From assembly GCF_000688235.1 (NCBI RefSeq), contig NZ_JHYO01000019.1, forward strand, positions 1 to 64,000: a stretch of 64,000 bases of DNA. Direction: 5' to 3'. How positions within the stretch are numbered: the first letter of the stretch is position 1; each line of letters begins with the position of its first letter. This DNA comes from Terasakiella pusilla DSM 6293 (lineage in GTDB: Bacteria; Pseudomonadota; Alphaproteobacteria; Rhodospirillales; Terasakiellaceae). This document shows positions 33,964 through 42,012 of the stretch, one piece after another. The notes under the pieces were generated by a model that did not search any database, had not been told where the DNA came from, and worked only from the letters and a program-made list of their open reading frames with translations. A program made the position numbers and the translations under genes.

Positions 33964-33976
33964 GGAAGGACAGAAC

Positions 33977-34858
33977 ATGACGGATGTATCGTTTAATAAT
34001 CTCTCCCCACGGGTGGTTTCAGATTTCCAAAACTACGCGACTTCGCCAGAAGCGCAGGAAAAAAATCTAAATATCCGTATTGAAAATGGCGTTGTCATTA
34101 TCCCATCAAATAGCCTGGATAAACTGCCGCCAAATCTTTTGGCTGCTGCCGGGGTGTCTTTGCCGACACCGGGGCAGGTTACGCCAGAAGCGCTGACAGC
34201 AGCGCAAGGGGCGATGACCAAGATGGGCCAGACCTCACCGACGGATATGGCGGCTTTGTTTGTCTTGATGCACCAATTGGGCATTGAACAACGCGAAGCT
34301 GGCAAGGAAATGCGCCTGGCGGCCTTGGAAGGCCGTATGGGTGAAATCGATAAACAGGTTTCCGACATGAAAGAGGCTGCTATGATGCGCTTTGTCGGGG
34401 CGATGGTCAGTGGGGCTGTGTCCATTGGCATGAGTGTGGCGAGTATGGCCTCAACAGCGAAGTCCATCAAGTCGGATATGGCGGCAGGCAAGGCGCAAGC
34501 CAAGTTTGAGAAGCTGAACGATGCTGGCGCGGGGAACTCTGCTATTGCCAAGGGCTATAAGGCCGATGCCGCAAGCTTTGGAGCATCGGCAAAACAAGCT
34601 GGCAATACGGGCCAAGTGCTGCAAGGGGCAACACAAGGCGTCAGCCAGATGGCGAATGCACCGTTTGAATTGACGGCCTCCGGCAGTGATACTGATGCGA
34701 AGTTGCATGAAAAAGAGGCTGAAAAGCTTCAGCACTCCATGCAGGAAATGAACGAGTTTGCCAACTCCGTCAAAGATATGATGGCGGATATTCGCTCCAA
34801 GCTCGCAGCATTGGAACAAGCAAACGCCGACTCTATGCGCACGATCATGCGTGCCTAA
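33977..34858 (+). CDS. sctB: SctB minor translocator (YopD/BopD-like)
   Basis: This 293-residue protein is the second translocator. It has a single hydrophobic region in the middle (FVGAMVSGAVSIGMSVASMAS, about residues 136-156), helical segments before it (REAGKEMRLAALEGRMGEI) and an amphipathic coiled coil at the C-terminus (QEMNEFANSVKDMMADI). This is the usual YopD/PopD layout. It is the last gene of the tip/translocator operon and converges on the gene at 34862 with only 3 bp between the stops. Confidence 0.85.
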   Translation: MTDVSFNNLSPRVVSDFQNYATSPEAQEKNLNIRIENGVVIIPSNSLDKLPPNLLAAAGVSLPTPGQVTPEALTAAQGAMTKMGQTSPTDMAALFVLMHQLGIEQREAGKEMRLAALEGRMGEIDKQVSDMKEAAMMRFVGAMVSGAVSIGMSVASMASTAKSIKSDMAAGKAQAKFEKLNDAGAGNSAIAKGYKADAASFGASAKQAGNTGQVLQGATQGVSQMANAPFELTASGSDTDAKLHEKEAEKLQHSMQEMNEFANSVKDMMADIRSKLAALEQANADSMRTIMRA

Positions 34859-34861
34859 AAG

Positions 34862-35362
34862 TCATGATTTCGCCAAGGGCTTTCCACTTATCGGGAGGGC
34901 CTTTGGCGGAATTCGTTTTTGATTTTTACGACGATAAACCTCGACATTCAGGCGCATTTTGCGGGCCACCCATTCGACGCCACCGGTTTCACCGCCCAAA
35001 AACTTGTAATATTTAAGGATCCGGTCCTGTCCTAACCCCCGCGGCAGGTTTTCTTCGCGCTCCAGCGGATGAACCGCCCCACTGATGGTGGTTAGATTGA
35101 ACTTCGGGTCAGATAGAAAGTTCAAAAACCAGACGAATTCGGCAAAGGGATTTCTTATTCCCTGTTGCACGGCAGATTGGCGATATTCCACGATTGTGAC
35201 TTCATTGTCATTAACCCAGCGATAGACAAAGCTTGCATTGTTGACTTCAAAGCACCAACCCAGCGGCGCGCTGTGGGGGGAAAGCTTAAAGGGGGTTACC
35301 TGAAGACCGAGATCTTCCAGTGTCACTTTAATTGGATCGTTAATAAGCAGTCGCGCGGTCAT
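34862..35362 (-). CDS. LcrR-like T3SS protein
   Basis: This 166-residue protein resembles LcrR, a protein encoded beside lcrGV in Yersinia and implicated in LcrG levels. Shared features are LGWCFEVNNASFVYRW, EYRQSAVQQGIRNPFAEFVW and a GLGQDRILKYYKFLGG segment followed by EWVARKMRLNVEVYR. It has no membrane segment or signal. It is the only gene of the middle of the island on the reverse strand, convergent with sctB, and has no visible ECF-type promoter. I recall the family from motifs only, so the call is moderate; a generic T3SS accessory protein is the alternative. Confidence 0.5.
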   Translation of the reverse strand: MTARLLINDPIKVTLEDLGLQVTPFKLSPHSAPLGWCFEVNNASFVYRWVNDNEVTIVEYRQSAVQQGIRNPFAEFVWFLNFLSDPKFNLTTISGAVHPLEREENLPRGLGQDRILKYYKFLGGETGGVEWVARKMRLNVEVYRRKNQKRIPPKALPISGKPLAKS

Positions 35363-35413
35363 GGCGATATCCTGTCATTTTTGCTGATGAAAATATTAAA
35401 GATTACTTTCTGT

Positions 35414-35438
35414 GAAACCAAAAGGTTTTTAGCGTTAC
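35414..35438 (+). promoter_or_regulatory. ECF-type promoter P5 (partner-switch and basal-body operon)
   Basis: GAAAC (35414-35418), 15 bp, GTTAC (35434-35438), an exact match to the consensus, 40 bp before the STAS gene. It should drive a long operon through sctP at 42003. Confidence 0.75.
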
Positions 35439-35477
35439 TTATATAGAATGACAGCGCGACCATGAGGGAGAAGTCTT

Positions 35478-35813
35478 TTGAATATTGCTGAGAAAACTGA
35501 AAACGGCGTCAAAGTCCTGATGTTATCAGGCCGGATCGATGGGCAAACCGCTGGAGACGTGGAAGCTGCGGCGATCGGGTTGTTTGATAGTGAAGAAAAA
35601 CTGGTTCTGGACCTCAGCGATGTGGCTTTTGTATCCAGTGCGGGGCTTCGCGTTATTTTGATCGGGGCGAAGAAAATGACCGCACGCAAGGCAGCCTATG
35701 GCCTGTGTGGCGTTAAGCCGGAGGTGATGGAGGTTTTCCAGATGTCGGGCTTTAACAAGATCCTGACATTTTATGATGATCAGGCTGCTGCGATGGGTGC
35801 TCTAGGCAGTTAA
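35478..35813 (+). CDS. STAS anti-sigma-factor antagonist (RsbV/BtrV-like)
   Basis: This 111-residue protein is a single STAS domain of the SpoIIAA/RsbV/BtrV type. The phosphorylation loop reads LDLSDVAFVSSAGLRVIL, and S54 aligns with the serine phosphorylated in RsbV. The dephosphorylated form binds the anti-sigma and frees the sigma factor. The start is TTG at 35478, 7 nt after GGGAG. The HATPase anti-sigma gene follows after 3 bp, and the matching SpoIIE phosphatase is at 23013. It is the first gene of an operon that continues into the secretion apparatus genes. Confidence 0.9.
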   Translation: MNIAEKTENGVKVLMLSGRIDGQTAGDVEAAAIGLFDSEEKLVLDLSDVAFVSSAGLRVILIGAKKMTARKAAYGLCGVKPEVMEVFQMSGFNKILTFYDDQAAAMGALGS

Positions 35814-35816
35814 TCC

Positions 35817-36236
35817 ATGACGTTTTCCATGACACACAGGTTTGAAGCCCGGACAGATCACTTGAAACAGGTGATGGATGAAGTCGAAGTGTCCGTCCAG
35901 AAAGGGGAACTTTCCGGCGCGCTTGGACAGAATGTCATGCTGTGTCTGGATGAGTTGCTCACCAATATTATCAAATATGGCGAAAATGAAAAAGGCAGCG
36001 TCAGCGTGGAATTGGACGTGCGCGAAGAGGGCAAAAAGCTGAAAGTTTTTATTAAAGACGACGGCCCCGCCTTTAACCCTTTTGAAGAAGTCAAAGAGCC
36101 TGATATCGACGCGGATCTGGAAGATCGGATGATCGGTGGACTGGGTGTGTATTTTGTTAAGCAACTTAGTGAGAGTTATTGTTACTCATATATAGGACGG
36201 CACAATGTCGTCGCGTTGAGTTTTGATTTGCAATGA
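35817..36236 (+). CDS. HATPase anti-sigma factor / serine kinase (RsbW/BtrW-like)
   Basis: This 139-residue protein is a GHKL ATPase of the RsbW family. The N box is LDELLTNIIKYG (about residues 42-53), the G1 box FIKDDGPAFNPF (about 79-90) and the G2 box MIGGLGVYFVKQL (about 104-116). Such proteins bind a sigma factor and phosphorylate their STAS antagonist. With the neighbouring STAS gene, the SpoIIE phosphatase and the ECF sigma factor, the set equals the Bordetella Btr partner switch. Which sigma factor it binds is inferred from location. Confidence 0.9.
   Translation: MTFSMTHRFEARTDHLKQVMDEVEVSVQKGELSGALGQNVMLCLDELLTNIIKYGENEKGSVSVELDVREEGKKLKVFIKDDGPAFNPFEEVKEPDIDADLEDRMIGGLGVYFVKQLSESYCYSYIGRHNVVALSFDLQ
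36161..36185 (+). promoter_or_regulatory. Possible internal ECF-type promoter P9
   Basis: GCAAC (36161-36165), 15 bp, GTTAC (36181-36185) lies inside the end of the anti-sigma gene. The spacing is exact and one base of the -35 differs. It could give extra expression of the downstream chaperone and apparatus genes. Confidence 0.4.
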
Positions 36237-36251
36237 ATGTTGAAGGATAAG

Positions 36252-36644
36252 ATGTCTAAGGCAGCAGAGGTAATCGGGAATTATTGCGCACATTTGGGAG
36301 AACCGGTCCCTGAGCAAAAAGAGGGCGGCTGGACCTTTCCGTTTGATGCAAATCTGGTCGTAAAATTTACGCCGCAGCAGGATAACCGCCTGATGATGAG
36401 CATGAAACTCTTAGGTAGCGACAAAGATGTGTCGGAACAGGAACGCCACGAAACCCTGTTAAAGGTTTCAAGCGCCATTCAGGATCAGGTGACGACAACG
36501 ATTACGCATGATCTGGAAACGGGAGAGGACTTTCTGTTTCAGATGATCGATATCGACGGTGTGCCGGCGGTACAGATCAACGAAGTGATCGACCAGACCG
36601 TCGATGACTTTGAATATGTTTCTGAAATTATTTCGAAAATTTAA
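36252..36644 (+). CDS. CesT-like type III secretion chaperone
   Basis: This 130-residue acidic protein has the size and strand-helix pattern of class I chaperones: an N-terminal helix (AAEVIGNYCAHLG), a strand region WTFPFDANLVVKFTPQ, and a C-terminal helix (DQTVDDFEYVSEII). ATG 36252 follows AAGGA by 4 nt; an in-frame ATG at 36237 touches the previous stop and is the alternative. It sits between the partner-switch genes and the needle-cochaperone/rod genes, so its cargo may be an apparatus or regulatory substrate rather than an effector. Family call by pattern only. Confidence 0.55.
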   Translation: MSKAAEVIGNYCAHLGEPVPEQKEGGWTFPFDANLVVKFTPQQDNRLMMSMKLLGSDKDVSEQERHETLLKVSSAIQDQVTTTITHDLETGEDFLFQMIDIDGVPAVQINEVIDQTVDDFEYVSEIISKI

Positions 36645-36675
36645 GTTCTAAAATAGAAAACGGGCCCAATATAAA

Positions 36676-37041
36676 ATGGATAATATTTCGACAGACGATC
36701 TTAAAGTGTTGATGGAAGCAGGCTTTCTGGCGGCCAATGGTGGCATGACAAAGCAGGCACAAACGATTTTTGAGGGTGTGTTAGCGGTACGCCCTGAGTC
36801 AGAATATGCCTATATCGGGCAAGCTGTTACACTTTTAACCTCGGAAAAGCATGACGAGGCCATCAAGGTTTTACGTGATGATGCGTTGCGGATTAATCCG
36901 GATTGCCTGCAAGCCAAGATGATTTTGGCAATGACGCTAAAGCTTGCCGGACGCGGTGGTGAATGTGATCGCGTTGTTGATCAATTGCACCGCAGCGGTG
37001 ACAGTGCCGCGAAAGAATTTGCAAACGCATTGTTTGCATAA
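36676..37041 (+). CDS. YscG/SctG-like TPR needle cochaperone
   Basis: This 121-residue helical protein has TPR-like repeats (AGFLAANGGMTKQAQTIFEGVL, then AYIGQAVTLLTSEKHDEAIKVL, then AKMILAMTLKLAGRGGEC). Its size and repeat number match YscG/PscG and the related HrpB1 group. YscG with YscE holds the needle subunit monomeric in the cytoplasm. A small YscE-like gene precedes the needle gene at 47636, which supports the pairing. It is directly upstream of sctI. Confidence 0.6.
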   Translation: MDNISTDDLKVLMEAGFLAANGGMTKQAQTIFEGVLAVRPESEYAYIGQAVTLLTSEKHDEAIKVLRDDALRINPDCLQAKMILAMTLKLAGRGGECDRVVDQLHRSGDSAAKEFANALFA

Positions 37042-37084
37042 GTTCAATAGTCGTCTTTCATTCCTTCGTTAAAGGAGACGTTAC

Positions 37085-37537
37085 ATGGTAGATATCTCGA
37101 ATGTGCAGCAGATGCTGCAAAAAGTCACAGAAAAAGCCAGCGAGCAGCAGACACAATCCGGTGGCATGGATGCCAACCAGCAGGATGTCGACTCCTTTAA
37201 AAATGCAATGAACGGCGGGCAGCAGAATCAGGGGGCGCAAGGTGTTGACCAGGCGCAGCAAACCCAGGCGCCAGAACGTCCCGGCCAGGTTGATCAGACC
37301 GGAGAGACGACCATGGGGACCAAAATTCTGGATAACCTGCAAAACACCAATGCCAAATATAAAGAGGTTATGGCGCAGGCTGAACAGGCTTTGGGCGGTG
37401 CCAGTGGTGATTTGTCTGCCAAGGAAATGATGAACCTGCAAATGAAACTGCAACAAGTGCAACTTCAACAGGACTTGATGGGTAAAGTGGCCTCCAAGAC
37501 CAGTCAGAACGTGGACACCCTGCTTAAAGGCCAATAA
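37085..37537 (+). CDS. sctI: SctI inner rod protein
   Basis: This 150-residue protein matches the inner rod/adapter of the needle complex. The N-terminal two thirds are Q/N/G-rich and low in complexity. The C-terminal part is the conserved helical region, with AKEMMNLQMKLQQVQLQQDLMGKV and a final TSQNVDTLLKGQ helix, the same pattern as YscI/PscI. It lies immediately before sctJ, as in Ysc operons. It is an early secreted substrate that anchors the needle to the export gate. Confidence 0.85.
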   Translation: MVDISNVQQMLQKVTEKASEQQTQSGGMDANQQDVDSFKNAMNGGQQNQGAQGVDQAQQTQAPERPGQVDQTGETTMGTKILDNLQNTNAKYKEVMAQAEQALGGASGDLSAKEMMNLQMKLQQVQLQQDLMGKVASKTSQNVDTLLKGQ

Positions 37538-37548
37538 AGAAAAAGCGA

Positions 37549-38313
37549 ATGAAGCGATTTAATTTTGTAAAAGTAGCCCTGTTTTTGGTTGCCCTAGGGG
37601 TTTTAAGTGGGTGTAAAGTTGATCTTTATACCGGTGTGTCGCAAAAAGAAGGCAACGAGATGCTGGCCATCTTGTTGCGCGCGGGCCTTGAGGCGGAGAA
37701 ACGGCCGGCAAAAGATGGCGCCATTGACATCCTGATTGAAGAGACGCAGCAGGATCAGGCGATTGAGTTGCTGTTAGGCCGTGGCTTGCCGCGCAATGAG
37801 GTGTCTGATCTTGGTGATATCTTTAAAAAAGATGGTTTGATTTCAACGCCCACTGAGGAAAATGCCCGCCTTGTTTATGCGATTTCACAGGAATTGACGG
37901 GCACGATCTCTCAACTGGATGGGGCGATTGCCGTTCGGGTGCATGTGGTTTTGCCGGATAAAAAAGAAAAGACGGTTAAGCCCGCTTCCGCTGCTGTCTT
38001 TATCAAGCACCAGCAGGATTATGATTTTAGTTCCTACATTCCGCAAATTAAGGAAATGGTCGCCAATAGTGTTGCAGAGTTGGATTACAAAAAAATATCG
38101 GTGGTCCTGTTTCCTTCTAAGGGCATGATCCCAGTTCGTAAAAAGCAACCTTCCGATGGATTTATGGCGGAACTGACGGGCGACAACCCGGCGCTGGTCT
38201 ATGGGCTGTTTGCGCTGGCGTTGCTGTTTGCAATTGCGACAGGCGTTCTGGGGTATCTCTACCTCAAGAAAAACCGTCAGGAAGGGGAAGCACCTGAAGC
38301 CAGTGAGGCATAA
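37549..38313 (+). CDS. sctJ: SctJ inner-membrane ring lipoprotein
   Basis: This 254-residue protein is the YscJ/PrgK inner ring component. It has a lipoprotein signal with lipobox LSGC ending at C22, the first ring-building domain (LYTGVSQKEGNEMLAILL), the linker, the second domain with VRVHVVLPDKKE and AAVFIKHQ, and a C-terminal transmembrane helix (ALVYGLFALALLFAIATGVLGYLYL) followed by a short cytoplasmic tail. All expected elements are present. Confidence 0.95.
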   Translation: MKRFNFVKVALFLVALGVLSGCKVDLYTGVSQKEGNEMLAILLRAGLEAEKRPAKDGAIDILIEETQQDQAIELLLGRGLPRNEVSDLGDIFKKDGLISTPTEENARLVYAISQELTGTISQLDGAIAVRVHVVLPDKKEKTVKPASAAVFIKHQQDYDFSSYIPQIKEMVANSVAELDYKKISVVLFPSKGMIPVRKKQPSDGFMAELTGDNPALVYGLFALALLFAIATGVLGYLYLKKNRQEGEAPEASEA

Positions 38314-38315
38314 GG

Positions 38316-38960
38316 ATGGAGGAAACAGAGTTTAGTCGTCGTCTACATGCTTTGACCTTTTTTCCCAGCGGATACTGTGATGCCAGTTGGCGAGAACAGG
38401 TGATCGCGCACGGCTTGTTTGAAAAACTCAAAGAGTGCCCGCGCACCAAGGGACGATTGGAAAGTTATCTCTGTCAGGCCTTCGAGCTTCCTGCCTTTAT
38501 CCTGACACCAGATATCGGGTGGCAGGAAAAACTATGTCTGATGGATGCGCCAGCGTTATTGAGCGTCCTAAAACGGCTGTCCTTGATATATTACAGCAAG
38601 GATATCGCCAGCCGGATTTCTGGTGATGAGGTGCGTCAAATTCGTCAGGTGCTGGGGGAGGAGGATTATCTGTTTTGTCTCCATCAAGCACCGTTGATGC
38701 TGTCGCCAGAAGAGAATGTGCGGGTTTTTGATCCCACGTTTGGTGCGGATGAATATGTGCGTGGTGGCGTACAACGCCTAAGCGCGATCTGGCAGAAACT
38801 GGACTCCGCCTTTTTAAAGCGGATCATGCTGAAATTACCTCGAGACTATCAGGATGATTTTCAGGAGAGTGATTTTAATCTGTCCGAGGACGAGGCAAAA
38901 CGGCTTTTACAGCGGATCATTCGGGAGACTTGCCCATCATGGCGCGTTATATTCAATTAA
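38316..38960 (+). CDS. sctK: SctK sorting-platform protein
   Basis: This 214-residue protein matches the YscK family, which links the sorting-platform pods (SctQ) to the inner ring protein SctD. It has the N-terminal FFPSGYCDASW segment, the central part LLSVLKRLSLIYYSKDIASRI and a long helical C-terminus. It follows sctJ by 2 bp and overlaps sctL by 22 bp, the normal J-K-L order. No membrane segment is present, which agrees with a cytosolic location. Confidence 0.85.
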   Translation: MEETEFSRRLHALTFFPSGYCDASWREQVIAHGLFEKLKECPRTKGRLESYLCQAFELPAFILTPDIGWQEKLCLMDAPALLSVLKRLSLIYYSKDIASRISGDEVRQIRQVLGEEDYLFCLHQAPLMLSPEENVRVFDPTFGADEYVRGGVQRLSAIWQKLDSAFLKRIMLKLPRDYQDDFQESDFNLSEDEAKRLLQRIIRETCPSWRVIFN

Positions 38961-39568
38961 ATACAGACAAGCTTGCCGCAGTCGAAGATCAGAAAATTCT
39001 GAAGGCATCGGACTATGCCACGCTTTTGGAAGCAAATGCTGTCCTTGATGCGGCAAAGGCCGAAGCGGAACAAATCCGCAAAGAGGCAGAGAGCCTCTAT
39101 GAAAGTGAAAAACAGCGCGGCTATGAAGATGGTCTGTTTGAAGCAAAAATGGAAATGACCGAGCAAATGATCACGACGGTGGAGCAAACCGTGGAGTATC
39201 TGGCCTCGGTGGAGCAGGACATCGTCAACATCGTCACGGAAGCGCTTGAAAAAGTGGTCACCGGGATTGATGCTCATGACCTGATCGTCAAGGTCGTGCG
39301 CAATGCTTTACAAGTGGTGCGTAGTGAAAAGAAAGTCAGCGTGCGCGTTGCTCCGCAAAATGTTGAAGTCCTGAACGATAAGCTCAATGAAATATTGGCG
39401 CTGTATCCGGCGATCCTTGAGTTGCAGGTCCAGCCAGACAGCCGCCTGAACGATCAAGGCTGTATCATTGAAAGCCCGATCGGGATCGTGGATGCGAGTT
39501 TAGATGGTCAGTTGGATGCGCTGAAAATGGCCTTCCAGAAAGCAATCGGCGATAAGGTGGAAACGTGA
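38939..39568 (+). CDS. sctL: SctL stator protein
   Basis: This 209-residue protein is the YscL/HrpE/FliH-type stator that binds and restrains the ATPase. The N-terminus is a long coiled coil ([21 protein letters not shown]) and the C-terminal domain has the [11 protein letters not shown] and [18 protein letters not shown] segments conserved in this family. ATG 38939 is chosen with GGGAG upstream; TTG 38930 is too close to that site. It overlaps sctN by 4 bp (GTGA). Confidence 0.92.
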   Translation: MARYIQLNTDKLAAVEDQKILKASDYATLLEANAVLDAAKAEAEQIRKEAESLYESEKQRGYEDGLFEAKMEMTEQMITTVEQTVEYLASVEQDIVNIVTEALEKVVTGIDAHDLIVKVVRNALQVVRSEKKVSVRVAPQNVEVLNDKLNEILALYPAILELQVQPDSRLNDQGCIIESPIGIVDASLDGQLDALKMAFQKAIGDKVET

Positions 39569-40887
39569 AACGGCTGGATTACATCAAACAGTCTTTAAAG
39601 GCGGTCGTCAAAGACGTTCAGCCCTTACGCGTGACCGGACGGGTCTTGCAGGTGCAAGGCACCATCATCAAAGCCGTCGTGCCGTCCATCAAGCTGGGGG
39701 AATTGTGTATCCTGCGCAATCCGGGCGAAGATTTTGAGTTGCGGGCTGAGGTTGTCGGCTTTTCCCAAGATGCCGCGCTGTTGACCCCGATTGGGGAAAT
39801 GAACGGGATTTCAACGGTCACGGAAGTGATCCCCACGGGTAAAATGCATCTGGTCGGGGTTGGCCCCGGCTTGTTGGGTCGCGTGCTCAACGGGATGGGG
39901 GAACCGTTGGATACCCATTCCAAAGGTCCGTTGAAGGTGGAAGAATATTATCCGGTCTATCAGGACGCCCCGGACCCGTTGAGCCGCCAGATTATCTCAA
40001 AGCCCCTCGCGTTGGGGGTACGGGTGCTGGACTCGATCCTCACCTGTGGGGAAGGGCAACGTATGGGGATTTTTGCCGCGGCCGGTGGGGGGAAAAGTAC
40101 CCTCATGGCCATGCTGGTGAAAAGTGCCGATGTGGATGTGACCGTCATGGCCCTGATTGGGGAACGCGGGCGGGAGGTCCGGGAATTTATTGAACATGAC
40201 CTTGGGCCGGAAGGGATGAAAAAATCCATCCTGATCTGCGCGACCTCCGATAAATCGTCGATGGAACGTGCCAAAGCGGCTTATGTGGCGACCAGTATTG
40301 CTGAATATTTCCGTGATCAGGGCAAGAAAGTTTTGTTTTTGATGGACTCCGTGACCCGATTTGGACGCGCGCAGCGTGAAATTGGCCTGTCAGCGGGTGA
40401 ACCACCGACCCGTCGGGGCTACCCGCCGTCTGTGTTTGCGACCTTGCCGCGCTTGATGGAACGGGTGGGGATGAATGATAAAGGATCGATCACTGCGCTT
40501 TACACCGTTTTGGTGGAAGGCGATGATATGAACGAGCCGATTGCGGATGAAACCCGGTCTATCCTTGATGGGCACATCATCCTGTCGCGTAAGATGGCAA
40601 AAGCCTATCGATATCCGGCAGTGGACGTGTTGGCAAGTGCCTCACGGGTGATGAATGCGATTACCACCAAAGAACATCAGGCCAAGGCCGGTCGGGTACG
40701 TGAGCTGCTGGCAAAATATGAAGAGGTCGAGCTGCTGGTGCGCATCGGGGAATATCAGAAAGGGGCCGATCGGGTCGCTGATGAAGCTTTGGAGAAATAC
40801 GACGCGATTGTCACCTTCCTGAAGCAGAGGACGGACGAGCAAGCGGATTATGATGAAACCATCGCCCAGTTGATGAACCTTGTGTGA
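39565..40887 (+). CDS. sctN: SctN secretion ATPase
   Basis: This 440-residue ATPase unfolds substrates and removes chaperones at the export gate. Walker A is [11 protein letters not shown] near residues 170-180, Walker [12 protein letters not shown], and the F-type ATPase signature [15 protein letters not shown] follows. Length and domains match YscN/InvC. The start codon is GTG at 39565, coupled to the sctL stop. It overlaps sctO by 4 bp. Confidence 0.97.
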   Translation: MKRLDYIKQSLKAVVKDVQPLRVTGRVLQVQGTIIKAVVPSIKLGELCILRNPGEDFELRAEVVGFSQDAALLTPIGEMNGISTVTEVIPTGKMHLVGVGPGLLGRVLNGMGEPLDTHSKGPLKVEEYYPVYQDAPDPLSRQIISKPLALGVRVLDSILTCGEGQRMGIFAAAGGGKSTLMAMLVKSADVDVTVMALIGERGREVREFIEHDLGPEGMKKSILICATSDKSSMERAKAAYVATSIAEYFRDQGKKVLFLMDSVTRFGRAQREIGLSAGEPPTRRGYPPSVFATLPRLMERVGMNDKGSITALYTVLVEGDDMNEPIADETRSILDGHIILSRKMAKAYRYPAVDVLASASRVMNAITTKEHQAKAGRVRELLAKYEEVELLVRIGEYQKGADRVADEALEKYDAIVTFLKQRTDEQADYDETIAQLMNLV

Positions 40888-41363
40888 TCATGAGCGCTTT
40901 TAAAACCATCTTGGAATTAAAGGTGCGCAAAAAGGACAAGGCGCAATCACAGCTTCGGGCCAAACGGTTGGTGTATGATCAGGCGGTGGAGGCCGTGCAA
41001 GCAGCGCAACGCAAACATCAGGACTTTGCCCGTTTTGTGGTGAGCGAACAGGATCGGCTCTATGACGAGATCGAACAGAAGCTGGTGCAGTTAGACGAAA
41101 TTGACGAACTAAAAGAAAAAATATCAGACTTGAGGGCCCGCGAAAGCCAGTTGTTTTTGGCAATTGGGGAAGCGGAAAAAGAGAAGGAGGTTGCCGGCGA
41201 ACGGGTGAAAGAAGCCCAGTTGGAGCTGGATGCCGCCATGATGAAAGTTTCAAAGTTTGAAGAACTTGTCGAAATTGAAAAGACAGAGGAATATTTGAAA
41301 GCGCAGGAGAAAGAGGACTTGGCACTGGAAGAGTTCCGTCCGATTGATCGTCTGTCTTTCTGA
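40884..41363 (+). CDS. sctO: SctO stalk protein
   Basis: This 159-residue protein is almost entirely coiled coil (two long helices with the turn near residues 75-80), as in YscO/FliJ, the central stalk that connects the ATPase with SctV. The gene follows sctN by overlap. GTG 40884 overlaps the sctN stop; ATG 40890, two codons on, is an equally good start. The family is assigned by size, coiled-coil structure and position between sctN and sctP. Confidence 0.85.
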   Translation: MIMSAFKTILELKVRKKDKAQSQLRAKRLVYDQAVEAVQAAQRKHQDFARFVVSEQDRLYDEIEQKLVQLDEIDELKEKISDLRARESQLFLAIGEAEKEKEVAGERVKEAQLELDAAMMKVSKFEELVEIEKTEEYLKAQEKEDLALEEFRPIDRLSF

Positions 41364-41376
41364 GAGAGTGGAAGCG

Positions 41377-42003
41377 ATGAAATCAGTAGATAGTAATTAT
41401 AGCACCCAAAACAGCCGCCCCGCCGATAGCCGCGCGAATGAGCAAACAAGACCATCGGAAGAAAACCAGCAGGACTTCCGCAGCGCCATGAAAAAACGCG
41501 GCGATGAAGGTCGAAAAGAAGGTGGACAAAACCCCGAACAGCAACAGCACGCGTCGCCCTTTAGCCCCGGTGCGGGTATTTTGGGTGGCATGAGCCGGGG
41601 CGTACAAGCGCCTCAGCAAGCGGCGGGGGCTGGTCAGGCCGGACAGTTGGGCGAATTGGCCCAGGAAATTGCCAGTCGGGTGATGGTCGCCAAAGGAGAT
41701 GTAAACTCCCCCGGTGAGGTGCGTATCCAGTTAAAGGACGGGATGCTGCAAAATACCGAAGTCCGCGTCAGTGTGGTCGATGGTAAAACCCAGATCACAT
41801 TTGTGTCAGGTAATGTGGATAGCGCTAATATGCTGCATCAGCGCAGCGGTGATATGCAGAATGAACTCAGCAAGCGGCTGGGTGATAACGTTGAAGTCAA
41901 GGTAATGTCTGACGACGAAGCGCGCCAAAGCGATCAGGATGGACAATCGCGCAACAAACAGCAGTATCATCCTGATGAGGACGACGACGGCGGCTTTTTA
42001 TAA
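41377..42003 (+). CDS. sctP: SctP needle-length/substrate-switch protein (short)
   Basis: This 208-residue protein has a polar, Q/N/R-rich N-terminal half and a C-terminal globular part with GEVRIQLKDGMLQNTEVRVSV and LSKRLGDNVEVKV, corresponding to the T3S4/FliK-like C-domain of SctP. It is less than half the length of Yersinia YscP; in that family ruler length correlates with needle length, so the needle may be short. ATG 41377 follows GGAAG; an upstream in-frame ATG (41344) lies inside sctO. The C-terminal tail is strikingly acidic (DEDDDGG). Confidence 0.75.
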   Translation: MKSVDSNYSTQNSRPADSRANEQTRPSEENQQDFRSAMKKRGDEGRKEGGQNPEQQQHASPFSPGAGILGGMSRGVQAPQQAAGAGQAGQLGELAQEIASRVMVAKGDVNSPGEVRIQLKDGMLQNTEVRVSVVDGKTQITFVSGNVDSANMLHQRSGDMQNELSKRLGDNVEVKVMSDDEARQSDQDGQSRNKQQYHPDEDDDGGFL

Positions 42004-42012
42004 AAGACCGCC

